Part shown: positions 7,757 through 14,022 of the stretch, in pieces
How positions within the stretch are numbered: the first letter of the stretch is position 1
How the letters are laid out: every line of letters begins with the position of its first letter
Assembly: GCA_900548815.1 (NCBI GenBank)
Contig: URLR01000050.1
Coordinates: 1-14,441, forward strand
DNA: 14,441 nt
DNA from: an uncultured Collinsella sp.
GTDB lineage: Bacteria; Actinomycetota; Coriobacteriia; Coriobacteriales; Coriobacteriaceae
Direction: 5' to 3'
The notes under the pieces: model-generated
What the model was told of the DNA's origin: nothing
Database searches by the model: none
Seen by the model: only the letters and a program-made list of their open reading frames with translations
Made by a program: the position numbers and the translations under genes

Positions 7757-7797
7757 AAAAGCGGGCTCAAGGGCATTCAACAAGCCCTTAAGCCCGC
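7757..7797 (-). terminator. Intrinsic terminator downstream of the HAD phosphatase gene
   Basis: On the minus strand a 14-bp stem (7784-7797 with 7761-7774, one G-U pair) closes a 9-base loop. It is followed by TTTT (7757-7760), then GACTT. It ends transcription from the HAD gene that stops at 7881. It also lies between the predicted regulator promoter and the regulator start at 7730, so it could attenuate regulator expression if transcription starts near 7794. Confidence 0.65.
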
Positions 7798-7800
7798 ATT

Positions 7801-7829
7801 AGCATAAAGTATGCTTGCTGCCGCACCAA
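7801..7829 (-). promoter_or_regulatory. Possible promoter of the GntR gene with an overlapping palindrome
   Basis: On the minus strand TTGGTG (7824-7829) and TATGCT (7801-7806) are 17 bp apart. The -10 box is one arm of the perfect inverted repeat AGCATA-N3-TATGCT (7801-7815). A dimeric repressor bound there would cover the promoter, consistent with autoregulation. The -35 match is weak and the link to the regulator is inference. Confidence 0.3.
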
Positions 7830-7880
7830 AATGTCGGGTATTTACTCATCTGACCCGAAAAACGCGCAACTACCGCGCTC

Positions 7881-8540
7881 CTAAGAAAGCGTGAGCAGCT
7901 CCGGCAGCTGGTCGATAATCTTGTCCGCGGCATCCTGGCTAAAGCCAAAGCGCTCCTCGCGCTTGGCAATGACCGTCAGGCCGGCTCGCTTACCCGCGGT
8001 AATGCCCGGAACGGAATCCTCAACGCAGCAGCAACGATTCGCGGGCAGCCCCAGCAGGTCCAGCGCATGCAGGTAGATGTCGGGCTCGGGTTTGCTCTCC
8101 TTAAACTGCTCGCCGCTCACCACATACTCAAAGGCATCAGACAGCCCGCATGCGTTGAGCACTTCCTCGATGCTAACCATGGGAGACGAGCTGGCAAGCG
8201 CCACGCGAACGCCACGGCGCGGCAGCTCTCGAATCGTATCCACGGCGCCTGGGTTAATCAAAGCCTGATAGTCACGCGGACGCTTATGCGCCCACTCGTC
8301 CCAACGGGCCAACGCCTCCTCGCCAGTGAAGTGTCCCTTACCGGCGCGCTCAAACCAATCGACCAGCATATGCAGGAAGAACTGATGCGAGGTACCGACC
8401 TGCCCATTCAACTCCTCTTGAGTCAGATTAAGTCCAAGCTCCTTGGCAAACGCGGCAGTCTCGCCCAAGTAGTAATACTCGGTATCGACAATGACGCCGT
8501 CCATGTCAAAGATAACGGCGTCGAACGGAAATGCGGACAC
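7881..8540 (-). CDS. HAD-superfamily phosphatase, beta-phosphoglucomutase-like subfamily IA
   Basis: This 219-aa cytoplasmic protein has all four HAD motifs. Motif I is FDMDGVIVDT, with nucleophile Asp12 and acid/base Asp14. Motif II is ALASSS (115-119), motif III has Lys150 in KESKPEPD, and motif IV is VEDSVPGI with Glu174-Asp175. A helical cap (about residues 18-95) marks the PGMB/DOG-phosphatase group. Its likely role is a sugar-phosphate phosphatase or mutase with unknown substrate. I chose the GTG at 8540 because GGGAGG lies five bases upstream. A start at 8588 would run through the terminator hairpin at 8560-8581 and add 16 residues unlike the family. It has its own terminator downstream and is separated from the Cof gene by another. 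Confidence 0.82.
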   Translation of the reverse strand: MSAFPFDAVIFDMDGVIVDTEYYYLGETAAFAKELGLNLTQEELNGQVGTSHQFFLHMLVDWFERAGKGHFTGEEALARWDEWAHKRPRDYQALINPGAVDTIRELPRRGVRVALASSSPMVSIEEVLNACGLSDAFEYVVSGEQFKESKPEPDIYLHALDLLGLPANRCCCVEDSVPGITAGKRAGLTVIAKREERFGFSQDAADKIIDQLPELLTLS

Positions 8541-8555
8541 GGCACCCTCCCTAAC

Positions 8556-8581
8556 AAAAGGGCGCCTGTAAGCAGGCGCCC
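8556..8581 (-). terminator. Intrinsic terminator downstream of the Cof-type phosphatase gene
   Basis: On the minus strand GGGCGCCTG pairs perfectly with CAGGCGCCC (8573-8581 and 8560-8568) around a 4-base loop. It is followed by TTTTGTT (8553-8559). It lies between the Cof gene stop (8604) and the GTG start of the next HAD gene (8540). Confidence 0.8.
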
Positions 8582-8603
8582 GAACCATGCATTATCGGCG
8601 ATT

Positions 8604-9446
8604 CTAACCCAGCAGCTTATCCAGCGCCACCGCAATACCGTCTTCATTGTTATTGGCGGTCACCATCTGGGCCACGGCCTTAACCTCGTCAACCGCGTTG
8701 CCCATGGCAACACCGGTGCCGGCCCACTCAATCATGGACTTGTCGTTCTGGCCGTCGCCAAACGATACGACCTCACTGGCATCGATGCCGAGCTTAGGCA
8801 GGGCACCCTCGAGCGCACGGGCTTTGTCGATACCGGGCGCCGTGTACTCAAAGTACCAGTCGGCCGTAAACATGCCCGAAAGCGTCTGCTTAAAGGGCGC
8901 ATACATCTCCTCGTAATGCGCCCGCAGGTAGGCCGGATCGCCCGCCGTCAGCAGCTTGTCCACGGGATAAGCATCAGCGACCTCATGCAGGCTCTCGACC
9001 TCGCGGATCTTAAGATCGCACGCATCGCGCTCGTATTTGACGATGTTTTTCTGCGAGCCGTCAGGCAGCGTGATCATGCAGCGGTACGAATCCTCGACGT
9101 GCAAATCGCGACCAAGCGAAATCATAGGGATCACGTCAAAATTACGCAGGTGATCAATCAGACGGTGCAATTCGTCGGCAGGCATAGCCTGATCGAACAG
9201 CACCTCGTCGGTCTGGGCATCGACGACGTGTGCGCCGTTAAAGGCCACCAGCAGACCGTCATGGTTTTGAAGGTCGAGCTCTTGCGCCAAGGCGTGCAGC
9301 CCCCATGCGGGACGGCCCGAAGCCAAAATGAGCTTAATGCCCGACTCCTGCGCCGCGAGCAGCTTCTCGCGCGTACGCGGGCTAATCACTTTCTGATCGT
9401 TGGTGAGCGTACCGTCAATATCCATCGCGATGGCTTTGATTGCCAT
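8604..9446 (-). CDS. Cof-type HAD-IIB family phosphatase
   Basis: This 280-aa cytoplasmic hydrolase is of normal length for the Cof/YidA group. Motif I is AMDIDGTL with Asp9 and Asp11. Motif II is ILASGRP with Ser43. Lys208 lies in PGIDKARAL. Motif IV is SFGDGQNDKSM with Asp231 and Asp235. The C2B-type cap lies between about residues 85 and 190. Such enzymes dephosphorylate sugar phosphates, pyridoxal phosphate or flavin precursors, and the substrate cannot be assigned here. The ATG at 9446 has GGGAGG five bases upstream. An in-frame start at 9533 would add 29 residues that do not look like the family. It follows deoC on the same strand after 149 bp with no hairpin between, so cotranscription is possible. 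Confidence 0.87.
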   Translation of the reverse strand: MAIKAIAMDIDGTLTNDQKVISPRTREKLLAAQESGIKLILASGRPAWGLHALAQELDLQNHDGLLVAFNGAHVVDAQTDEVLFDQAMPADELHRLIDHLRNFDVIPMISLGRDLHVEDSYRCMITLPDGSQKNIVKYERDACDLKIREVESLHEVADAYPVDKLLTAGDPAYLRAHYEEMYAPFKQTLSGMFTADWYFEYTAPGIDKARALEGALPKLGIDASEVVSFGDGQNDKSMIEWAGTGVAMGNAVDEVKAVAQMVTANNNEDGIAVALDKLLG

Positions 9447-9595
9447 ATATGCCTCCCTGTCATTGAATAACCTTGTCTGAGTCATCATACAGAACAGCCA
9501 CCGCGACTCCGTTTGCAACGGGAAAAATGTCATATTGTCCCGAACATGAACGGCGTGTGGTCGTGAAGCTTTATCGCTCAGGTCAAATATGTCTG

Positions 9596-10270
9596 CTAGC
9601 GACGCTCATCCGTCGGTGCGCCCTCGACGATCGCGATGCCTGCCGATGCACCTAACGCGCTGGCGCCGGCCTCGATGAATGCGCAAGCCTCCTCGTAATT
9701 ATGGATACCGCCCGCCGCCTTGATTGCCACGGCATCGCCGAGCACCTCGTGCATCAGCCGCACGTCCTCGAGCTTAGCACCGCCAAAGCTTCTACCGGTC
9801 GATGTCTTAAGGAATCCCGGCTTGGCCTCCAGCGCGATCTCGCATACACGGCGCTTGGCGGCGCCGTCGCCGTCCAGCTTGCACATCTCGACGATTACCT
9901 TGTCAGTGATGCCATGCGCGCGACAAAAATCAGCAATGGTAGTCATCTCGCGCTCGATGGCATCAAAATCGCGGTTCTCGATCGACCCCTGATTCAAAAC
10001 GTAGTCAATCTCGGTAAAGCCACACGCAGCGTATTCCTCAAACCTCGCAAGCTTCTCCTCAAGCGTCATAGTGCCCTGGGGAAAGTCGATAGCGCCGGCA
10101 AGGATGATGTCAGAGCCCTCGAGCATGGCGCGGCCCGTCTCGTACTCCTGCAGGTTCGCAAATACGCAGCGAAAGTTGTACTTTAACGCCTTCTCGACAT
10201 ACTGCTCAAACGTGTCCTCGGGGGCATCGATATAGTCGATGTATTTATTGATGGGTTTGGCAAGTGTCAT
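9596..10270 (-). CDS. deoC: Deoxyribose-phosphate aldolase
   Basis: This 224-aa class I aldolase splits 2-deoxyribose 5-phosphate into glyceraldehyde 3-phosphate and acetaldehyde in deoxynucleoside catabolism. The Schiff-base lysine is Lys155 in GFLKTSTGR. The second active-site lysine is Lys184 in AIKAAGGI. The conserved acid is Asp89 in TEIDYVLNQG. The C-terminal phosphate-binding strand GASAGIAIVEG replaces the more common GTSRG-type motif. Length and motifs are normal for the family. The ATG at 10270 follows AAGGAGG by six bases. It lies directly downstream of the pgi-remnant terminator on the same strand, and the leader contains two inverted repeats. Confidence 0.92.
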   Translation of the reverse strand: MTLAKPINKYIDYIDAPEDTFEQYVEKALKYNFRCVFANLQEYETGRAMLEGSDIILAGAIDFPQGTMTLEEKLARFEEYAACGFTEIDYVLNQGSIENRDFDAIEREMTTIADFCRAHGITDKVIVEMCKLDGDGAAKRRVCEIALEAKPGFLKTSTGRSFGGAKLEDVRLMHEVLGDAVAIKAAGGIHNYEEACAFIEAGASALGASAGIAIVEGAPTDERR

Positions 10271-10304
10271 GCTGGGCCTCCTTGTTCAGGACTGACAACC
10301 GATT

Positions 10305-10328
10305 CGTGGTTTCACGCGAAAAACCACG
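10305..10328. promoter_or_regulatory. Hairpin in the deoC leader
   Basis: CGTGGTTT (10305-10312) and AAACCACG (10321-10328) are perfect inverted repeats around 8 bases, 34 bp upstream of the deoC ATG. No T tract follows on the minus strand. It could be an operator or a 5'-UTR stability hairpin. Confidence 0.35.
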
Positions 10329-10389
10329 TTCAATGTACGCCCGGCATGCAAGGACAGCGTCCGCATTCCGACAAGTGGTATGAAATTAG

Positions 10390-10410
10390 CCGTAAACGTA
10401 TAATTTACGG
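10390..10410. promoter_or_regulatory. 21-bp palindrome upstream of deoC
   Basis: CCGTAAA (10390-10396) and TTTACGG (10404-10410) are perfect inverted repeats separated by 7 AT-rich bases. It lies 120 bp upstream of deoC. The spacer contains a plus-strand TATAAT (10399-10404), but I found no good -35 box for either strand. It has the appearance of an operator for a dimeric regulator, with unknown ligand. Confidence 0.4.
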
Positions 10411-10487
10411 ACAGCGAATGGCACCGCACGCGGATGCCGACAGCAAGACATCCCCCCTCAATACACCCTCATGCCCATTTAAATAGC

Positions 10488-10521
10488 AAGGGGCCCGTAT
10501 CTGTTGGGATACGGGCCCCTT
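10488..10521 (-). terminator. pgi-type terminator, distal copy
   Basis: This is a perfect 14-bp stem: AAGGGGCCCGTATC at 10488-10501 pairs with 10508-10521 around a 6-base loop. The stem closely resembles the terminator of the genuine pgi gene at 13991-14022, including GGATACGGGCCCCT. It follows a pgi 3'-end fossil in the same orientation, so I interpret it as the original pgi terminator. Confidence 0.75.
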
Positions 10522-10550
10522 TCGGCCGTGACCTATCTCAGCAACAAAGA

Positions 10551-10580
10551 CTACTTGCGGTGAGCGCGGTAGAACTCGAT
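10551..10580 (-). pseudogene. Fossil of the pgi C-terminus (IEFYRAHRK-stop)
   Basis: Read on the minus strand, 10580-10551 encodes IEFYRAHRK followed by TAG, identical to the end of the real pgi gene (14084-14055). Codons for Tyr, Ala and His use different third bases from the real gene. No longer pgi reading frame extends upstream of it. It is a displaced end of pgi rather than a gene. Confidence 0.75.
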
Positions 10581-10672
10581 CGCACCATCTTATCCGAGCC
10601 GGGGCACGTTCGCATAGCGTGGCGCGTGACGGTTGCAAAACCACCCCATTTGAAACAAACGCAAAAAAGTAC

Positions 10673-10699
10673 TTGCAAAGACACGTTCCGACATATAAG
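10673..10699 (+). promoter_or_regulatory. Possible promoter of the protease-ATPase cassette
   Basis: TTGCAA (10673-10678) and TATAAG (10694-10699) are separated by 15 bp, preceded by an A-rich run at 10663-10668. The spacing is short for a sigma-70 promoter. Nothing better was found upstream of the first gene, and a start near 10706 would give a leader of about 340 bases. Confidence 0.4.
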
Positions 10700-10709
10700 T
10701 TGATAAAAG

Positions 10710-10726
10710 ACCGCCGTTGCGGTTTT
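10710..10726 (+). terminator. Small hairpin with T run just after the promoter
   Basis: ACCGC (10710-10714) pairs with GCGGT (10719-10723) around CGTT, flanked by AAAA on the left and followed by TTTT (10723-10726). The stem is only 5 bp, so it is at best a weak terminator or a pause/attenuation site at the start of the leader. Confidence 0.3.
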
Positions 10727-10813
10727 AAGTAGATCGAGCATATTCAGTTTCAGTTTTCAGCGTGTAAGAGAAGGAAGATCGGCAAAGTACAACCCCAAAC
10801 GCAATGACAACTT

Positions 10814-10936
10814 AATGAGGTAACTGCCACATGTGAGGCACCCAGGGCATTGCTGTCTCGATTTTGAGCACGATGCCTTCCGCCTTGCATGGGCCGTTCC
10901 ATCCCGCCCCTGCAGCAACTGCCTCACGGGCTCATT
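10814..10936 (+). ncRNA. Predicted structured leader RNA upstream of the cassette
   Basis: Four helices nest without crossing. They are AATGAG 10814-10819 with CTCATT 10931-10936, GTGAGGCA 10833-10840 with TGCCTCAC 10920-10927, AGGGCAT 10844-10850 with ATGCCTT 10873-10879 (one G-U), and TTGC 10885-10888 with GCAA 10915-10918. The last encloses a GGG/CCC pairing. The shape is an outer stem leading to a two-armed junction, as in many cis-regulatory RNAs. I do not recognise a known riboswitch class. The call rests on pairing seen by eye in a GC-rich sequence, without covariation. Confidence 0.4.
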
Positions 10937-10961
10937 GAAAACCGCATAGCACCCCAACGTC

Positions 10962-11033
10962 AGCACATCACCCACGGCAAGCACATCACTCACGACAACC
11001 AACACATCAACAAACAGCACGAACATCAACCGA
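10962..11033 (+). repeat. Four degenerate 18-nt CA-rich repeats in the leader
   Basis: Units begin at 10962 (AGCACATCACCCACGGCA), 10980 (AGCACATCACTCACGACA), 10998 and 11016. The first two match at 16 of 18 bases, and the last two share ACATCAAC at the same offset. The stretch is C- and A-rich, poor in G and T, and should be unstructured. It sits between the predicted structured RNA and the ribosome-binding site of the first gene. It resembles a Rho-loading (rut) region or a repeated binding site for an RNA-binding protein. Confidence 0.5.
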
Positions 11034-11044
11034 TTGGAGAAGCT

Positions 11045-11935
11045 ATGACAAACCACCACGCTGAAGACGGCGATAAGAAAAGCATTCTGGATGCCCGCAT
11101 TGAGCGAGCATATGCAAACGAATATGACGCCGCCTTTGCCGCCGCGACCATCAAGAACTACGCGTCGCTACCGCTCGCGACGATCTTGGCCGACCACCCT
11201 CAACTGCTGAAGCGCTGCACAAAGATCATGGGCGACCCCGACATTCGCAAGCTGACAGACCCCTATGCCCCAAAACGCGACAACGATTCGTACGTTCTTA
11301 CCGTAGGCTGCCTAGCCCATATGCTTACGGCGCTCGACACGAAACTCAAGCTCGAATGGGAACCCGACGAGCGTCATGAACTCGAAAGCAAGCGGAACAC
11401 CCTGCGCACCGCACTGTTCCTTCCGTTGGACGGCCTCAAGCGCTGCAACGTCGAGCTCAATACACAGGCGCGGCAAAAGCCCGGGACCACAGGGCAGAAA
11501 ACTCCAAGACCCCATGCGGCCATCGTCGACCGCAACCGATATAACCGCATGACCGCGCATTTTTCTGCCGAGGGAGCAGCCATAAGGACGCTGATCGACC
11601 TGCTGTGCCTCCTGAGCATCAACGAGCTATTTGAGGGCTATCTCGCCCTTGTTCCCGCGACGGCACCCAAGTCGGTAGCAAAGATCATCGAGACCTGCAG
11701 ACGCCAGTTTGAGCGCCATCGCAATGGCAGCGAGATGAACGCCAGCATCGCGCAGTACTACGCGGCTCATTACAAAAATGACGGATGTGCCCCTGTCGAG
11801 CATCAGCTGCGGCTCGCCTACACCACGCCCGCCGCAACGCTCTATCGCTTTGGAGCCCTTGGCGCTTGCGAGCCGCACGAACAGGCAGCCTGCCCCACAA
11901 CCGAGCTCGATCTCAGGCTCGGACGAACCCTGTAG
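11045..11935 (+). CDS. Protein of unknown function, first gene of the cassette
   Basis: This 296-aa protein is one I do not recognise. It is charged and looks largely alpha-helical, with no signal peptide and no clear membrane span. The stretch AAIRTLIDLLCLLSINELFEGYLALV (about residues 168-193) is the most hydrophobic and could be a buried helix. No catalytic motif stands out. The ATG at 11045 has GGAG five bases upstream. The same frame is open back to an ATG at 10889, but that would encode a His/Gln-rich product of the leader repeats with no ribosome-binding site. The gene is 63 bp upstream of the ClpP-like gene and on the same strand, so it probably works with the protease and ATPase. It could be a substrate, adaptor or specificity factor. 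Confidence 0.7.
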   Translation: MTNHHAEDGDKKSILDARIERAYANEYDAAFAAATIKNYASLPLATILADHPQLLKRCTKIMGDPDIRKLTDPYAPKRDNDSYVLTVGCLAHMLTALDTKLKLEWEPDERHELESKRNTLRTALFLPLDGLKRCNVELNTQARQKPGTTGQKTPRPHAAIVDRNRYNRMTAHFSAEGAAIRTLIDLLCLLSINELFEGYLALVPATAPKSVAKIIETCRRQFERHRNGSEMNASIAQYYAAHYKNDGCAPVEHQLRLAYTTPAATLYRFGALGACEPHEQAACPTTELDLRLGRTL

Positions 11936-11998
11936 CCCGCCAGCCCCTCCGCGGGCAACAATCCTATTCCACAACACAACCAACAGAAAGGAGTCCTC

Positions 11999-12616
11999 AT
12001 GGACACCAATCATTCCCCCATCATCAGCCCCCTCACCATGCGTGAATCCGCCCGAGGCATCACGCTCACCAGCATTTACGATGAGATGCTCGCCCGTCGC
12101 GAGCTCTCCGTCATGGGAAACATCGAAACCCCGATGGCCCACGACCTATGCCAGCAGATCCGCCTGCTCGATGCCACCGACCCCAGCCGCCCCATCACCA
12201 TATTTGTCGCCAGCGCCGGCGGAAGCGTGCGATCGGGCCTTGCGATCTATGACGCCATGCGCCTCGCATCGTGCCCCATCCGCACCGTCTGCCTGGAATT
12301 CGCCGCGTCCATGGGCGCCGTGATCTTTATGGGCGGCGACGATCGCCGTATGGCGCCCCATGCAGAGCTCATGATTCACGACCCGCTGATCCCCCAGGGG
12401 GCAGGCGGCTCGGCACTTGCGCTGCAGGAAACCAGCCGGCGTCTCATGCAGACCCGCAAGACCCTCACGCAAATCCTCTCGGACCGCAGCGGCCTCACGC
12501 CCAAGCGCATCCAGTCCCTCACTGCAAAAGACACCTACCTTTCGGCCGAGCGCGCCGTCGAGCTCGGCTTTGCCCACGAAATTCTCTCGACCACCAAGGA
12601 GGTCGCCCATGTCTAA
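11999..12616 (+). CDS. ClpP-like serine protease of the mobile cassette
   Basis: This 205-aa protein has the ClpP/crotonase-like fold. Landmarks are FVASAGGSVRSGLAIYDAM (69-87, the oxyanion/substrate loop) and FAASMGA with nucleophile Ser104. ELMIHDPL supplies His127, and TAKDTYLSAERAVELGF supplies Asp178, so the triad is complete. It is close in size to housekeeping ClpP but has a divergent N-terminus, and the N-terminal sequence that docks ClpX/ClpA in housekeeping ClpP is not obvious. The ATG at 11999 follows AAAGGAG by five bases. Its end overlaps the next gene by 8 bp, which suggests coupled translation with the VirD4-like ATPase. It probably is not the cell's main ClpP, given the setting and partner. 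A phage prohead-protease role is unlikely because no capsid genes are nearby. Confidence 0.85.
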   Translation: MDTNHSPIISPLTMRESARGITLTSIYDEMLARRELSVMGNIETPMAHDLCQQIRLLDATDPSRPITIFVASAGGSVRSGLAIYDAMRLASCPIRTVCLEFAASMGAVIFMGGDDRRMAPHAELMIHDPLIPQGAGGSALALQETSRRLMQTRKTLTQILSDRSGLTPKRIQSLTAKDTYLSAERAVELGFAHEILSTTKEVAHV

Positions 12617-13913
12617 CCTCGCCAGCCGTCTCGCCGCATCTGAGTCCGCATCGTCCACCATCCTCGCCAAGGATCGAACGCTTTCCTGCGACACCCGCCA
12701 AACGGGACTCAACAACAATGCACTTGTGATCGGCCCCTCGGGAGCCGGCAAGACCCGAAACGTCTTCAAGCCCAACCTGCTGCAAATGAACGCAAGCTAC
12801 ATCGTGCTCGACACCAAAGGCACGCTCTGTCGCGAAGTGGGACCCGTGCTGGCAGCCCACGGTTACCGCGTGCAATGTCTCAACTTCGCCGACCTCAACA
12901 CCGTCCCGGCCCTTGCGCCCGGCATCGAGCGCTGCGGCTACAACCCCCTGAGGCACATTCGCCGCAAGGCGGACGGCAGGCCCAACCAGCAGGACATCCT
13001 CTCGGTGGCAAAGGCCATCTGCCCCATCGAGGACAACAACCAGCCTTTTTGGGATCATGCGGCGGCAAACCTGCTGTCGTGTCTTATCGCCTACGTCACC
13101 GAACAGCTACCCGCCGACGAGCAGACGATCAGCTCGGTCATCAAGCTGATCGAGCACCTGCAGGACGGTGCCACAGGTCGATTGTTTGACGACCTGATCA
13201 CGACCGACCCCCAAAGCTATGCCCTCTCGCTATGGCGGCGCTACGCCATTACGCAAAATGCCGAGCGCATGCACGCGAGCATCGTCGGCATCCTTGCCGA
13301 AAAGGTCATGTGTCTGGGATTCGACGGTGCGGCACAGCTCTATCGTGAGTGCCATCAGGCGGACTTCGCTTCCATGGGACACACCCCCTGCGCCCTGTTT
13401 GTAACCGTGAGCGATATTGACCGCAATCTCGATCCGCTGACCGGCCTCTTTATTTCGCAGGCGTTTATGGGCCTCATTCGTGAGGCCGATAGGCAGCCCG
13501 ACGGCAGCCTGCCCGTGCCCGTGCGCTTTATGCTCGATGACTTCGCAAATCTGCAGATCCCCCAGATCGACAACGTGCTCTCGATTATCCGAAGCCGCAA
13601 CATCTGGGCAACGCTGCTGCTGCAGTCGACCAACCAGCTCGATGCGCTCTATGGCGAGGCACGCGCACGCTCCATCATGGGCAACTGCGACACGCATCTG
13701 GTGCTGGCGTTCCAGGATCCCGAGAGTGCCCGGGTGTTTTCCGACCGCGCCGACGCGCTGCCCAGCACGCTCATGGCGACGCCGATCGATCGCTCGTGGC
13801 TCTTTGTGCGCGGCTGCACTCCCGAACAGGTCGAGCGCTTTAGGCTCGAAGACCATCCGCTCTACGGGGAGCTGCCCGAGGCGCAGCGAGGCCATGCGGA
13901 GGCCGAGATCTAG
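12609..13913 (+). CDS. VirD4/TraG-like coupling ATPase lacking a membrane anchor
   Basis: This 434-aa P-loop ATPase is of the type IV coupling-protein (VirD4/TraG/TraD) superfamily. Walker A is GPSGAGKT (42-49). A TraG-like strand IVLDTKGTLCREVG (65-78) is followed by YNPLRHI (111-117) and PFWDHAAANLLSCLIAY (146-162). Walker B is FMLDDFANL (307-315) with Asp310-Asp311. The downstream sensor region is LLLQSTNQLDALYG (336-349). Typical coupling proteins have 550-700 residues and begin with transmembrane helices. Here the P-loop begins 41 residues in and no membrane span is visible, so the protein should be soluble. The ATG at 12609 follows AAGGAGG by six bases and overlaps the protease gene by 8 bp. 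It may drive DNA transfer with a partner system elsewhere, or serve as the motor of a protease complex. Confidence 0.83.
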   Translation: MSNLASRLAASESASSTILAKDRTLSCDTRQTGLNNNALVIGPSGAGKTRNVFKPNLLQMNASYIVLDTKGTLCREVGPVLAAHGYRVQCLNFADLNTVPALAPGIERCGYNPLRHIRRKADGRPNQQDILSVAKAICPIEDNNQPFWDHAAANLLSCLIAYVTEQLPADEQTISSVIKLIEHLQDGATGRLFDDLITTDPQSYALSLWRRYAITQNAERMHASIVGILAEKVMCLGFDGAAQLYRECHQADFASMGHTPCALFVTVSDIDRNLDPLTGLFISQAFMGLIREADRQPDGSLPVPVRFMLDDFANLQIPQIDNVLSIIRSRNIWATLLLQSTNQLDALYGEARARSIMGNCDTHLVLAFQDPESARVFSDRADALPSTLMATPIDRSWLFVRGCTPEQVERFRLEDHPLYGELPEAQRGHAEAEI

Positions 13914-13990
13914 GCGCAGGGTTCTCGCAGCGCGCGGCGCCCCGGCGATGTTCCACAAAGGCCGTGCGCCCCGGGACCACGGCAAAGCAA

Positions 13991-14022
13991 AGGGGCCCGC
14001 ATCCGATAGGATACGGGCCCCT
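13991..14022 (-). terminator. pgi terminator, proximal copy
   Basis: On the minus strand a 14-bp stem (14009-14022 with 13991-14004, one G-U pair) closes the loop 14005-14008. It is followed by CCTTTGCTTTG-type sequence. The wobble pair forms only in the minus-strand RNA, which supports use by pgi. It also faces the convergent VirD4-like gene and may act in both directions. Confidence 0.75.

Larger units (their letters stand above)
10488..10580 (-). repeat. Duplicated pgi 3' end (distal copy, candidate attachment site)
   Basis: This block repeats, in the same orientation, the last nine pgi codons, the stop codon and the terminator found at 13991-14084. The coding portions (10551-10580 and 14055-14084) differ only at three synonymous third positions. 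The terminator stems are nearly the same, while the spacer between stop and terminator has diverged. Homology stops abruptly at 10580, where the sequence no longer follows pgi. This pattern matches an integrated element flanked by direct repeats of a gene's 3' end. Confidence 0.65.

Noticed and set aside
8067..9470. Long plus-strand open frame of 467 codons across the two HAD genes
   Set aside because: It is antisense to two complete genes with all HAD motifs, has no ribosome-binding site, and arises from GC-rich codon use.
10962..11033. CRISPR array
   Set aside because: The 18-nt units are contiguous and degenerate with no spacers, and there are no cas genes.
10889..11044. Upstream start for the first cassette gene, adding a His-rich segment
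   Set aside because: There is no ribosome-binding site at 10889, and the segment overlaps the predicted structured RNA and the repeats. The ATG at 11045 has GGAG at good spacing.
12417..12608. N-terminal extension of the VirD4-like ATPase by 64 residues
   Set aside because: The extension is an out-of-frame reading of the ClpP-like gene, rich in Arg, Ser and Pro. The ATG at 12609 has a strong AAGGAGG site.
13230..13985. 251-codon minus-strand frame near the end of the cassette
   Set aside because: It is antisense to the Walker B half of the VirD4-like ATPase and has no recognisable motif. I looked for an integrase here and on both strands of 10590-13985 and found none.
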